NCBI GenBank assembly: GCA_900554685.1
Contig: USIG01000023.1
Location: 1-18,152, forward strand
Source of the DNA: an uncultured Cryptobacterium sp.
GTDB lineage: Bacteria > Actinomycetota > Coriobacteriia > Coriobacteriales > Eggerthellaceae
Length of the DNA: 18,152 nucleotides
Reading direction: 5' to 3'
Shown one piece after another: positions 6,383-14,703 of the stretch. The position numbers were made by a program, and so were the translations under genes. Under the pieces are notes generated by a model. It worked only from the letters and a program-made list of their open reading frames with translations. It did no database searches and was not told where the DNA came from. The first letter of the stretch is position 1; every line of letters starts with the position of its first letter.

Positions 6383-7744
6383 GTGAGTCAGGCGATTAAA
6401 AACACTGAGGGAGGGGAGCTCCAAGCAAAGGGGCTTGGTGCTTATGTTCCAATTTTGATTTGTTGTTTAGCTTTTGCGTTTGTTCCGAGCGCAATGCAAT
6501 CAGGTGCGTTAGGTATTTTCTTACCTGAGTTAGCAAAAGCTTTTAATACTGCTGGTTCTACGATTTCGTTTTACATTACCCTTGGCAATTTAGCAGTTGC
6601 TTTGTCATCGCTGCTTGTTGGGCAACTGTTAGCTAAGTATGATGCCCGTATTATTGCAAGTACACTGGTTGTACTTGTCGCAATTTGCTTTTTCGGTATG
6701 TCTGCTGCAACAGCTGTTTGGCAGATTTGGATTTTCGGTGCATTGCTTACAGCTACTGCTGTTCCACTGAACATGCTTGTTAATCCAACTTTGATCAATC
6801 GCTGGTTCAAAGACCGTGCAGGCTTTTTCATTGGTATGTCTTCTGCCTTTATTGGTCTTGGTTCAATTTTATTCTTACAGGTTGGCAATTACGTTATCGC
6901 TACTCTTGGTTATCAGATGGCCTATATTACTTATGCAGTAATTGTTTTGGTAATTTGCCTTCCCTTAGCTCTGTTTGTTGTTCGTTCACATCCAGCTGAT
7001 AGGGGCCTTCTTCCTTATACTACCGGAAAAACTAAGAGCGATCCTGAAAGCGCTGCTCAATCGAATGTTACCTGGAATGTTGACGTTAATAAGGCAATGA
7101 GAAACCCGGCATTCTGGCTTGTAGGTATCGTTGGCGGATTCTTTGGTATGGCGCTCCTTATTAATCCTCAATGGCCAACCTACATTAATACTTTGACTGA
7201 TGCTGGTCTTACTGTATTGGTTACTGGCGCGGTATTTGCAAGTATTGTTTCTGGTTCTCAGGTTGTTGGTAAATTGGTTATGGGCGGCATTGCTGACTCA
7301 TCTCCTATGAAAGCGATTCTTTTCGCAAGTACCCTTGGCGTTATCTCAATGTTGATGGTTTGGTTGGCTCCAACCACCTTTGTTTTGCCTTTGGGTGCAG
7401 TATTCTTTGGTTTCTATTTCAGCGTTTCAGGCGTTTTGCTTCCTTTGCTGGCGCGTGCTGTTTTTGGTACTGGTGAAGCTTATTCAGTCCTTTATGGTCG
7501 TGCTTTGCTTATCACGAAGCTTATGACTGCGCCAGGTGCTGTTATTTGGCCTCTTGTTGCAGAGAACTTCGGTGGTTTTGGTGCCGCATTCGCTTGTATC
7601 ATTGGCCTCATTGTCTTGTGTTGCGTTCTTGCTTTCTTGGCTTTGAAGTTTGGTAAAAAACTTCCACGCGTCTTTAGTGATGGACATGTAGAAAACGCAG
7701 ATAATATGCCGAACTCTGCAAGCGAAAAGCCCGTTAATGCCTAA
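6383..7744 (+). CDS. OFA family MFS transporter (first paralogue)
   Basis: A 453-residue, 12-helix major facilitator of the oxalate/formate antiporter (OFA) family. Typical features are PSAMQSGALGIFLPELAKAF in helix 1 and its loop (residues ~33-52), a GNLAVAL...GQLLAKYDAR segment at helix 2 and loop 2-3 (~70-92), NRWFKDRAGFFIGMSSAF (~136-153), RSHPADRGLLPY at the central loop (~199-210) and FGTGEAYS (~362-369). The start is GTG at 6383, with AAGGAGGAG just upstream; no alternative start fits. The C-terminus is a short polar tail. It follows lysR by 172 bp containing a LysR-type site, and is ended by a terminator before its paralogue. OxlT exchanges oxalate for formate, but most OFA members have unknown carboxylate substrates. 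Oxalate specificity should not be assumed here, since no oxalate-degrading enzymes are nearby. Confidence 0.88.
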   Translation: MSQAIKNTEGGELQAKGLGAYVPILICCLAFAFVPSAMQSGALGIFLPELAKAFNTAGSTISFYITLGNLAVALSSLLVGQLLAKYDARIIASTLVVLVAICFFGMSAATAVWQIWIFGALLTATAVPLNMLVNPTLINRWFKDRAGFFIGMSSAFIGLGSILFLQVGNYVIATLGYQMAYITYAVIVLVICLPLALFVVRSHPADRGLLPYTTGKTKSDPESAAQSNVTWNVDVNKAMRNPAFWLVGIVGGFFGMALLINPQWPTYINTLTDAGLTVLVTGAVFASIVSGSQVVGKLVMGGIADSSPMKAILFASTLGVISMLMVWLAPTTFVLPLGAVFFGFYFSVSGVLLPLLARAVFGTGEAYSVLYGRALLITKLMTAPGAVIWPLVAENFGGFGAAFACIIGLIVLCCVLAFLALKFGKKLPRVFSDGHVENADNMPNSASEKPVNA

Positions 7745-7807
7745 GGTGCAATCAGAGTCATGGGCTATTTATTAAAGCTTTTGTTCGGTTGCTTTATTTG
7801 AATTTGC

Positions 7808-7849
7808 AAGGGGCTTTGTTGGTTTGATGAATCGGCAAAGCCCCTTTTT
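7808..7849 (+). terminator. Terminator between the two OFA genes
   Basis: A perfect 11-bp stem (AAGGGGCTTTG 7808-7818, CAAAGCCCCTT 7836-7846) with a 17-nt loop and a T5 run (7845-7849) ends the first transporter transcript. The second transporter starts 41 nt later, so its expression may come from read-through or from a promoter hidden in this short space. Confidence 0.85.
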
Positions 7850-7854
7850 GGGGC

Positions 7855-7875
7855 AGAAATCTTGAAATGATTTCT
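7855..7875. promoter_or_regulatory. Small hairpin directly upstream of second OFA ribosome-binding site
   Basis: AGAAATC (7855-7861) pairs with GATTTCT (7869-7875), ending 5 nt before the GGAG at 7881-7884. As RNA it could insulate or modulate translation of the second transporter after read-through. Confidence 0.35.
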
Positions 7876-7890
7876 GAAAAGGAGTGAGTG

Positions 7891-9207
7891 ATGGTTACGA
7901 CATTTACGAAAGAGGGGTTGCAGGCAAAGCCTTTTATCCACTATTTACCCATAGTAATTGCGTGCGTAATGTTTGCTTTTGTTCCTACTGCGATGCAAAC
8001 AAGTTGTAATGGTATTTTTCTTCCTGAACTAGGTAAAGATTACGGTGTGCCTACTTCGCAAATTTCTATTTATCTTACTATTGGTAATCTAACAGCGGCG
8101 GTTTTTGCACCTATCATCGGACAACTTTTAGCTCGATTTGATGTGCGTATTATTACTACTTTCATGTTGTTAGGTGCAGCAGGAAGCTTCCTTTCTCTTT
8201 CAGTAAGTGGTTCGCTTTTGCAAGTATGGATATCTGGTGCACTTATGACAGGATTCTGTACTTCGTTTGTTGGCCTTGTTAATCCCACTATTTTGACTCG
8301 ATGGTTTAAAGATCTTAAAGGCACCATGATAGGTATCGCTGCCGCGTTTACAGGATTTGGTGGTGTGGTATTCATTCCGTTGGGACAAAGTATCATTACG
8401 ATGATTGGCTATCGCGAAGCTTATCTAGCTTATACCGTTATTATTTTGATCCTTTGTCTTCCGATAAGTCTATTTGTGCTGCGTTCTCATCCGCACGATA
8501 AGGGTATGCTTCCCTATATGTCAGAAAAACGAAAAGCTGGTCTTCTTGAAGAAAAGAAGCCAGGTATGAGCACATGGACCGTAGATCCAAAAGTTGCAAT
8601 GAAGAATCCATCATTTTATCTACTTGGTTTAGCAACAGGAATTTTAGGATGGTGCCTACTTCTTAACCCTCATTTTCCAACTTATGTAGGAACGCTTGAA
8701 GCGGCCGGTATTAATGCAATTATCTCAGGTGCTACTCTTGCGACGTTGGTAAGCGGGTCCCAAGGTATTGGCAAGCTGGTATTAGGGGCACTAAGTGATA
8801 AATCGCCGATGAAAACTATTGTTTTTGCTGGTTGTTTGGGAATTTTCTCTGTTCTTGCTATTTGGCTTGGTCCTACTTCTCTTGTGATGCCTTTTGGCGC
8901 CGTTGCTTTTGGATTTTTCTTTGCTACTTCAGCCGTCTTAATGCCAATGTTGGCAGGTTCGGTTTTTGGTACAGGTGAAAACTACTCAATTATTCTGGGT
9001 CGTAGTCAAACGATTACAAAGCTGATTACCGCACCTGGTGCTATGGTATGGCCTTTTCTTGCGGAAAATGCAGGTGGATGGGGAACGGTATTTGGCTGCG
9101 TTGCTGTTCTTATAGCTCTTGTTGTGCTTTGCTCATGGCTAGTGCGCTACTTTGGTTCGAAAATCCCTCATATACCTGTTGATGCAGAAGGTAATGTTGT
9201 TCATTAA
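7891..9207 (+). CDS. OFA family MFS transporter (second paralogue)
   Basis: A 438-residue, 12-helix major facilitator, clearly homologous to the preceding gene over its full length. Corresponding motifs are PTAMQTSCNGIFLPELGKDY (helix 1), GNLTAAV...GQLLARFDVR, NPTILTRWFKDLKG (~131-144), RSHPHDKGMLPY (~194-205) and FGTGENYS (~359-366). I chose ATG at 7891, six nt after GGAG (7881-7884), over the in-frame GTG at 7888, which is too close. Helix 1 differs from its paralogue at several pore-side positions (for example SCNG against GALG), and the polar tail is shorter, so the two may carry different compounds. It may be transcribed by read-through from the lysR-regulated upstream gene. Substrate unknown; an organic carboxylate is most likely from family membership. 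Confidence 0.88.
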   Translation: MVTTFTKEGLQAKPFIHYLPIVIACVMFAFVPTAMQTSCNGIFLPELGKDYGVPTSQISIYLTIGNLTAAVFAPIIGQLLARFDVRIITTFMLLGAAGSFLSLSVSGSLLQVWISGALMTGFCTSFVGLVNPTILTRWFKDLKGTMIGIAAAFTGFGGVVFIPLGQSIITMIGYREAYLAYTVIILILCLPISLFVLRSHPHDKGMLPYMSEKRKAGLLEEKKPGMSTWTVDPKVAMKNPSFYLLGLATGILGWCLLLNPHFPTYVGTLEAAGINAIISGATLATLVSGSQGIGKLVLGALSDKSPMKTIVFAGCLGIFSVLAIWLGPTSLVMPFGAVAFGFFFATSAVLMPMLAGSVFGTGENYSIILGRSQTITKLITAPGAMVWPFLAENAGGWGTVFGCVAVLIALVVLCSWLVRYFGSKIPHIPVDAEGNVVH

Positions 9208-9307
9208 GAATTGTGCAACGTAAAGAGTTTCTTGGTGCGATAGACGTTCAAAGTGCAGAAAACCTTTTAAGTGCGAAGGATGTTTGAGACAAAACAATTC
9301 TTTCGCA

Positions 9308-9389
9308 TCGCAAAACTATTAAAAGTAAGAAGCCTTTCTAGCGTTTGGTTAGGAAGGCTTCTTATCGATATAGCCCTTTAGTTTTGCGA
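9308..9389. terminator. Nested inverted repeats between convergent genes, likely bidirectional terminator
   Basis: The inner hairpin has 14 of 15 positions paired (9326-9340 with 9350-9364, core AAGAAGCCTT/AAGGCTTCTT, 9-nt loop). It is enclosed by a perfect 11-bp outer repeat, TCGCAAAACTA (9308-9318) with TAGTTTTGCGA (9379-9389). T-tracts after the stem are weak on both strands. It lies between the second OFA transporter and flxA, the last gene of the hdr-flx operon, whose stop codon begins at 9391. Confidence 0.65.
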
Positions 9390-9390
9390 A

Positions 9391-10242
9391 TTAACCCTCC
9401 ATCGCTTTAATTTCTTCTTTAGTAAATACGGGACCTTCAAGACAAATATAATGACTGCCTATATTGCAGCGTCCACATTTGCCTACGCCGCATTTCATGC
9501 GTTTTTCTAAGGTCGTTACAATTTGACCTGGTTCAAACCCCATGTTCTCTAATGATTCACTGCAGGTGCGATAAAGCGACGGTCCGCCACAAAGAACCGC
9601 AACTGTGTTTTCATTTACGGTAAGGGGAAGACTCTCTAAGAAAGGTGCAGTATAAGCAACAGCACCATCCCAATTGTCGCTTCCGTGATAGACGCTTACA
9701 TATACGTTCATATCAGGAACTTGCTTCCAGTTTTCAAAAAGGTCTTTCTTGCAGACGAGGTCTTCGTAAGTGCTTGCTGAATACACAAAGTCGATATGAC
9801 CATAGTCTTCACGGTGTTCTATACAATACAAAAGAAACGACCGAACAGGCGGCATACCAATACCTCCGCCGATAAAGAGCATGTCGCGTCCCTTGCATGA
9901 TTCGTAAGGAAACCAGTTACCATAGGGGCCTCGAACGCCTATTTGATCACCGATTTCCATTTCGTGGAGCACTTCAGTGTTGTGTCCTACTCGTTTAACG
10001 GTAAATTCTAAGTAGTCTTTTCCTGATCCAGAAATGCAAAACATTGATTCGCCTTCGGGGATAGGGGAAAGCATAGCAAGTTGTCCTGGTTTAGAATCAA
10101 ACGGCTTCGTACCCTGGGTTGTTTGAATACGAAATGTTTTGACATCGTCGGTTTCTTGCGTGATGTTAATAATTTTGCAAATTTGAGGAATGTAGGGTTC
10201 TCCGCCATGAGCACAGTCGTGGCGTATTTCAATACTAGTCAT
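9391..10242 (-). CDS. flxA: FlxA-like FAD/NAD(P)-binding oxidoreductase subunit
   Basis: A 283-residue ferredoxin-reductase-type subunit, last gene of the hdr-flx operon. Order of parts: an FAD-binding beta-barrel (~20-115, with the PGQLAML strand and the GVRGPYGNWF segment), a nucleotide-binding domain opening with FIGGGIGMPPVRS (~123-135) and closing with CGGPSLY (~218-224), then a C-terminal [2Fe-2S] ligand set Cys251, Cys256, Cys259, Cys267. This is the architecture of PyrK, the sulfhydrogenase gamma subunit, AsrB and FlxA. In FlxABCD-HdrABC complexes FlxA is the NAD(H)-reactive entry point that exchanges electrons with HdrA through the Fe-S subunits. It overlaps flxB by 8 bp. GGAG lies 9 nt before the ATG, inside flxB. 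An AsrB-like sulfite reductase role is unlikely: no siroheme subunit is present and hdr genes are. Confidence 0.85.
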   Translation of the reverse strand: MTSIEIRHDCAHGGEPYIPQICKIINITQETDDVKTFRIQTTQGTKPFDSKPGQLAMLSPIPEGESMFCISGSGKDYLEFTVKRVGHNTEVLHEMEIGDQIGVRGPYGNWFPYESCKGRDMLFIGGGIGMPPVRSFLLYCIEHREDYGHIDFVYSASTYEDLVCKKDLFENWKQVPDMNVYVSVYHGSDNWDGAVAYTAPFLESLPLTVNENTVAVLCGGPSLYRTCSESLENMGFEPGQIVTTLEKRMKCGVGKCGRCNIGSHYICLEGPVFTKEEIKAMEG

Positions 10243-11236
10243 GCGCCAGCGCTCCTATTCTGTCGATAAGTACGGTTATATCCAGGTGCACGGGGCATTT
10301 TTCAACGCATCTGCCACAGCCTACACACAACATTTTTCCGTAGCGGTCTTCAAAGTAGTTTAGCTTGTGCATGAAACGGTTTTTAACTCGATCGCGTTTG
10401 GTGGGTCTAGGGTTATGACCTCCTGCCATCTCGGTGTATTCACTAAACATGCAGCTATCCCAGCAGCGAAAACGTACCCCTTCTTTGTATTTGTTTTCCT
10501 GGGAAATATCAAAGCAGTAGCAGGTTGGACACAAGTAGGTGCAGGTGCCGCAGTTAAGGCATTTAATGCTCATGGCATCCCATAGCTCAGCACTGTCAGA
10601 AAGTTTATCGAGCTTTTCTTTTATTCCTGAACTATCAACATGTAACGTACAGTGCACTTTTTCGTAGTCAAAGGTTCCCTCAACTAAATAGGGTTCCCAT
10701 AAAGCAAGTGCTCGTTGTCCTTTTTCGGTTTGCGCTTCAACGCTAAAAGATGTTTCGTCTTCATGAAGCATGATATCGGCACTTGGTGCCTTGTTAGGAT
10801 CGAGACCCATCGAATCGCAAAAACAGGTTTGAGCAGGGGAGGAACAACCGAGCGCAACAGTAAGGAGTTTATCGCGTTTAGCTTGGTAATATTCATCGGT
10901 ATAGCCCTTTGTTAAAAAGACATCATCCAAGCATTCAAGCGAACGTATATCGCAAGGCCGTATACCAAAAATGATCTGGTTGCTTGATTCAACGAGGGGA
11001 TCAATAAACATCTCATTGTGACTGTCTACGCCGTAGTGATACATCTTTTGGCATTGAGGAAATAACAAATCTTTGGGGGGAAGGAGGGTGTTGGTTACCT
11101 CAAGGCGCATTGGATCAGCTGAAACAAAAGGCGCAAATTTATAAATACCAGAAACCTCTTTGGGAACATACACAACGGCAGTTTCTGAGAGCGTTTTTAG
11201 CAAAGCGGTGAGATTTTCTTTAGGTAAGAGTTTCAT
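10235..11236 (-). CDS. flxB: FlxB-like 4Fe-4S dicluster subunit
   Basis: A 333-residue iron-sulfur protein of the sulfhydrogenase beta / AsrA-like family. The N-terminal half carries RPCDIRSLEC (~93-102) and GCSSPAQTCFC (130-140), cysteine-bearing patches characteristic of this family. The C-terminal half holds two [4Fe-4S] motifs, Cys226-x2-Cys-x2-Cys-x3-Cys236 and Cys304-x2-Cys-x2-Cys-x3-Cys314. No membrane segment or signal; cytoplasmic. In Flx complexes such subunits wire the flavoprotein FlxA to the Hdr module. It starts 14 bp after flxC with AAGGAGGGG upstream and overlaps flxA by 8 bp, so the pair is translationally coupled. The B/C assignment between the two dicluster subunits follows the gene order known in Desulfovibrio; the family assignment is surer than the letter. 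Confidence 0.82.
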   Translation of the reverse strand: MKLLPKENLTALLKTLSETAVVYVPKEVSGIYKFAPFVSADPMRLEVTNTLLPPKDLLFPQCQKMYHYGVDSHNEMFIDPLVESSNQIIFGIRPCDIRSLECLDDVFLTKGYTDEYYQAKRDKLLTVALGCSSPAQTCFCDSMGLDPNKAPSADIMLHEDETSFSVEAQTEKGQRALALWEPYLVEGTFDYEKVHCTLHVDSSGIKEKLDKLSDSAELWDAMSIKCLNCGTCTYLCPTCYCFDISQENKYKEGVRFRCWDSCMFSEYTEMAGGHNPRPTKRDRVKNRFMHKLNYFEDRYGKMLCVGCGRCVEKCPVHLDITVLIDRIGALAHD

Positions 11237-11250
11237 CTAAGCCCCTCCTT

Positions 11251-12105
11251 TCACATAAATTCTTCTCTGTCGTCTCGTTTGTAATGGTTGAGGACATCGG
11301 GGTTTTGTGTTGTCATGCCCGATTCGGTTTTCTCGAAAAGAAAATCCATATCACTATGAAGCTTTCGGTTGAGCGTCATAAGGGGAAGTCCCATTGGACA
11401 CACGCGCTCACATTCACCACAACCGATGCATTTATCAGAAACGTGAAATGCTCGAGTGATTCCGTAAAAGCGATTTTCGCTGAGGTTATTTTGCTTTCCA
11501 AGCCAGCCAGTGTTGCGTTCATCCACAAAGCAGGTACGACAGGTGCAAACAGGGCAGACATCTCTGCAGGCATAACAGCGAATACATTTTTCGAACATTT
11601 CGTCAAAAAATGCGCGTCGTTCCTCACGACTCATAGAAGCGATGGCAACTACGAGCTCTTCGCCGCTTTCAAGAGGATGATCAAACACGGGTTCTGCAAG
11701 AAGCTCATCATAATCAGGTGGATTAAGGTGCTCGCAGTATAAGCACTTTTCAAGAACTTCTCCGGTCTTGGCATCTTTCATGCGAGGACAAGGAATACCA
11801 AGAAGGTAGACCTCATCGCGTTTGAATTGGTTATCTTGAATCATGCGGTTTATGCCACGTCCATCGCATCCTCGAACGGCAATTGCAACTTTCCCTTTTC
11901 CTTTAAGGTCTTGCAGATATTTGGAGAGGGTGTTGTGACAATACTCGTTAAACACTAAGCGATCGGTGTCATCCGGGCTAAAACATACCAGTGGAGTTGT
12001 CTGTTTATCAAAACGGCCAGCTTCCCAACCGAGAACCGCATATACGCTGCCTTCTTCTAAGAGAGCTCGTGCACGGCTGCGAAGTTTTTCCTGAATGGTA
12101 TTCAT
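11251..12105 (-). CDS. flxC: FlxC-like 4Fe-4S dicluster subunit
   Basis: A 284-residue iron-sulfur protein. Residues ~1-150 form a domain with AVRGCDGRGINRMIQ (~76-90) and a CPRM...CLYCEH cysteine patch (106-126), resembling parts of the F420-hydrogenase beta-subunit (FrhB/FdhB) superfamily. Two [4Fe-4S] motifs follow: Cys174-x2-Cys-x2-Cys-x3-Cys184, flanked by further cysteines (VCTCRTC, 186-192), and Cys226-x2-Cys-x2-Cys-x3-Cys236. The start codon is separated from the flxD stop by one base, with AAGGAGG inside flxD. It probably passes electrons between FlxA/FlxB and FlxD/HdrA. It could also be described as a coenzyme F420 hydrogenase beta-like protein, but F420 use is not supported in this context. 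Confidence 0.78.
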   Translation of the reverse strand: MNTIQEKLRSRARALLEEGSVYAVLGWEAGRFDKQTTPLVCFSPDDTDRLVFNEYCHNTLSKYLQDLKGKGKVAIAVRGCDGRGINRMIQDNQFKRDEVYLLGIPCPRMKDAKTGEVLEKCLYCEHLNPPDYDELLAEPVFDHPLESGEELVVAIASMSREERRAFFDEMFEKCIRCYACRDVCPVCTCRTCFVDERNTGWLGKQNNLSENRFYGITRAFHVSDKCIGCGECERVCPMGLPLMTLNRKLHSDMDFLFEKTESGMTTQNPDVLNHYKRDDREEFM

Positions 12106-12106
12106 C

Positions 12107-12730
12107 TTACGCTTCGCCTCCTTGCGGATACGTTTCTAAGGGTTCTTCATTTTCTTTTGAGCTTGAGTGAGAAGGGTTTTCTTGCAGGGTGGGTAAAGCG
12201 CTTTGTCTTTTTCCGTAGAGGCTTGCCCCAAGAGCGCTACTTAAGGTGAAATCGTTTTCGATGGGACCTAGCTCGGTTATGCGATTGCAGAATTGCGTAA
12301 TAACATCGCGGAATTTGCCAGCCTCTGCTCCTGAAATCCATCGGATTTGAAAACGATCAGGTTCGAGCCCAATGTATTCAAGCAGTCGTTTATAAACCAT
12401 CATTCGTCGTTTTGCGTAATAGTTGCCAGTTGAATAGTGGCAGTCCCCTGGATGGCAGCCGCACACAATTACTCCGTCGCATCCTTTTTGCAGTGCTTCT
12501 AAGACAAATTGTGGGTTTACGCGTCCTGAGCAGGGAACGCGAAGAAGGCGGATATCGGCAGGGTATTTCATGCGATTAAGACCTGCTAAGTCAGCTCCTG
12601 CATAGGTGCACCATTTGCAGGTGAAGGCAAGAACTTTTGGCTTAAAGCCTTCTGTCGGTATTTGTGCACTTTGGGGATTATTATCTGTAGTAAGAGGTTG
12701 GTTGGCTGAAGAGGTGTTTACCACTGGCAT
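12107..12730 (-). CDS. flxD: FlxD, MvhD-like [2Fe-2S] subunit
   Basis: A 207-residue protein whose middle (~32-157) is the MvhD/FlpD domain (PF02662): FTCKWCTYAGADLAG with Cys38/Cys41, RVPCSGRV with Cys67, and VIVCGCHPGDCHY with Cys90, Cys92 and Cys97, then the GLEPDRFQIRWISGAEAGKF stretch. MvhD carries a [2Fe-2S] cluster and connects a hydrogenase, or here the Flx module, to HdrA. A ~30-residue Ser/Asn/Gln-rich N-terminal extension and a ~45-residue polar C-terminal tail make it longer than usual (~140 residues). The only strong ribosome-binding site (AAGGAGG, 10 nt before the ATG) supports the long form. It overlaps the hdrA 3' end by 13 bp. Confidence 0.88.
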   Translation of the reverse strand: MPVVNTSSANQPLTTDNNPQSAQIPTEGFKPKVLAFTCKWCTYAGADLAGLNRMKYPADIRLLRVPCSGRVNPQFVLEALQKGCDGVIVCGCHPGDCHYSTGNYYAKRRMMVYKRLLEYIGLEPDRFQIRWISGAEAGKFRDVITQFCNRITELGPIENDFTLSSALGASLYGKRQSALPTLQENPSHSSSKENEEPLETYPQGGEA

Positions 12731-14703
12731 AGAGCATCGACCTCCTTCATGATTGAGTTGTCGGTATAACCAAGCAAGTCAAGTGCGCCACAACGACAGG
12801 CGGCAGCACAGGCACCACAGCCTTGGCATAGGGCAGAATTAACTTCACAAACACTACGCGTGACCTTAACTGAGTTTTCTCTTAAAGTTTTTTCCGTAAG
12901 ACTTAAAGCACCGTAGGGGCAAATGCTTATGCATGTTCCGCATCCACTGCACTTGGAAACATCCACCTGACTTATCTGTGGATTTGACTCCAAAGAATCA
13001 TGCGCAAACATTACGATGACTTTTGCTGCCGCTGCTCCTGCTTGCGCTACGGTATCGGGAATATCTTTGGGACCTTGTGCTACGCCGGCAAGAAAGATGC
13101 CACGGGATGCCGTTTCAACGGGGCGTAGTTTTGGATGGGCTTCGGTTATCCAGTTGTCTTCATCGCATTGGACACCAAACATCATGGCAGTCTCTTTTGC
13201 CTCCGGAGAAGCCACCATAGCGGTTTCCAACACAACCATATCGGCGTTTACTATGACATTCTCGCCCGAAAGCGTGTCAGCACCCATTACAACCAGATGA
13301 TCGTCTTCTTGATAAATCTTGCTTACGCGTCCACGAATGTAGAGGGCTCCGTCGTTTTTTGCCTGCATATAAAATTCGTCGTAGCGTCTTCCGGGTGTAC
13401 GTACATCCATGTAGAACACATAGCAATTGCCGTCAGGGACTTTATCAAGGAACTGATGAGCATGCTTTGCTCCGTACATACAGCACGTACGAGAACAATA
13501 GGCTTTTCCTTTGTGGGGATCACGGCTTCCAACGCATTTGATGATGACAAGATTTTTAGGTTCTTTACCATCGGAAGGACGAAGAATATGGCCCTCGGTT
13601 GGTCCCGAGGCATTTACCAATCGTTCAAAACCCAGTCCATCAATAACGTCTGCATATGCTCCACCACCGTATTCGGGGTAGAGGTCTTGCCAACGAATAA
13701 GGTCATAGCCTGTCGCCAAAACAACAGCGCCATAGGTTTCGGTCGTTACTTTATCCTCGTCAAGATAGGAAATAGCTCCTGTGGGGCATATCTTTGCGCA
13801 GACACCACACTTACCTTGTGTGAGCTTTCGACAATGGCTTGCATCAATGATTGGCTTGGAGGGAACTGCCTGTTCGAAAGTCTTGTAGATGGCAGTTCGA
13901 AAGCCCATGTTTTCGTTAAATTCGTTGGGTATCTTTTTTTCGGGGCATTTTGTGGTGCACAATCCGCATCCCGTGCACAAGTTATGATCAACGTATTTTG
14001 CTTTTTCCCTGATAGTTACCTGAAAATTCCCTACGAATCCTTCAACTTTTTCCACTTCAGAAAGGATTTTTATGGTGATGTTGGGATGGTTGCCTACCTC
14101 TGACATCTTAGGAGTGCAGATACAAGCTGCGCAGTCTAAAGTAGGAAAAGTCTTATCGATTTTTGGCATTTTTCCGCCAATAGTAGGTTGGCGCTCAACA
14201 ATAGTTACCTGATATCCTGCATCAGCAATATCAAGGGCAGCTTGCATGCCGGCTATTCCGCCACCAACAATTAAAGCTCGTTTGGTAACGGGAATCTGTT
14301 CGGTATAGAGAGGCTTGTCCTTTTCGACTTTGGCAACTGCCATCGCAAGCAAGTCTTTTGCTTTTGCAGTCGCTTCGGCCTTGTCGGTGTGAACCCAAGA
14401 ACATTGTTCACGTATGTTTGCTACTTCGAGCATGTAAGGATTTACCGAAGTATGCGAAAGAAGCTTTTGCCAGGTGAGCTCATGCATTGCCGGAGAGCAA
14501 GCGGCAACTACGATGCGGTCAAGATTATGCTGTTCAATCGCCTCTTTAATTTGGTTTTGATTAGGATCTGAACAGGTATATTTGTTGTTTTCTACATGCA
14601 CAACATTTGGAAGCGTTGAGGCATATTCGGCAACTTCTTGCGTATTAACAACGCCGCCGATATTGGTGCCGCATTGGCAAACAAACACTCCGATTCTGCT
14701 CAT
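12718..14703 (-). CDS. hdrA: Heterodisulfide reductase subunit A (flavin, multiple 4Fe-4S)
   Basis: A 661-residue HdrA, the flavoprotein at which electrons are bifurcated in Hdr complexes. Order of parts: an N-terminal HdrA domain (GVFVCQCGTNIGG; Cys9, Cys11, Cys44, Cys69), the FAD-binding Rossmann motif VGGGIAGMQAALDIA (146-160), TFPTLDCAACICTPKM (185-200), a two-cluster ferredoxin insert (Cys243/246/249/253 and Cys291/299/302/306), the conserved GSRD...YCSRTCCMYGAKHA segment (392-415), a second flavin half ending FLAGVAQGPKDIPDTVAQ (537-554), and a C-terminal two-cluster domain (Cys585/588/591/595 and Cys626/629/632/636). Length and layout are standard; no in-frame TGA, so not a selenoprotein. 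The ATG directly follows the hdrB stop (TAAATG) with GGAGGTGGAG overlapping the hdrB end. It is expected to be cytoplasmic and to exchange electrons with ferredoxin, with HdrB via HdrC, and with FlxD. Confidence 0.95.
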   Translation of the reverse strand: MSRIGVFVCQCGTNIGGVVNTQEVAEYASTLPNVVHVENNKYTCSDPNQNQIKEAIEQHNLDRIVVAACSPAMHELTWQKLLSHTSVNPYMLEVANIREQCSWVHTDKAEATAKAKDLLAMAVAKVEKDKPLYTEQIPVTKRALIVGGGIAGMQAALDIADAGYQVTIVERQPTIGGKMPKIDKTFPTLDCAACICTPKMSEVGNHPNITIKILSEVEKVEGFVGNFQVTIREKAKYVDHNLCTGCGLCTTKCPEKKIPNEFNENMGFRTAIYKTFEQAVPSKPIIDASHCRKLTQGKCGVCAKICPTGAISYLDEDKVTTETYGAVVLATGYDLIRWQDLYPEYGGGAYADVIDGLGFERLVNASGPTEGHILRPSDGKEPKNLVIIKCVGSRDPHKGKAYCSRTCCMYGAKHAHQFLDKVPDGNCYVFYMDVRTPGRRYDEFYMQAKNDGALYIRGRVSKIYQEDDHLVVMGADTLSGENVIVNADMVVLETAMVASPEAKETAMMFGVQCDEDNWITEAHPKLRPVETASRGIFLAGVAQGPKDIPDTVAQAGAAAAKVIVMFAHDSLESNPQISQVDVSKCSGCGTCISICPYGALSLTEKTLRENSVKVTRSVCEVNSALCQGCGACAAACRCGALDLLGYTDNSIMKEVDALCQW

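Noticed and set aside
9391..11236. AsrAB-type anaerobic sulfite reductase
   Set aside because: The two subunits resemble AsrA/AsrB, but no siroheme-binding AsrC gene is present and they lie in an hdr operon, so Flx subunits fit better.
11284..11742. 152-codon plus-strand frame
   Set aside because: Antisense to flxC, which contains two intact ferredoxin motifs.
13135..14103. Long (322-codon) plus-strand frame
   Set aside because: Entirely antisense to hdrA, which has unmistakable motifs throughout; it is a shadow frame without a ribosome-binding site or family features.
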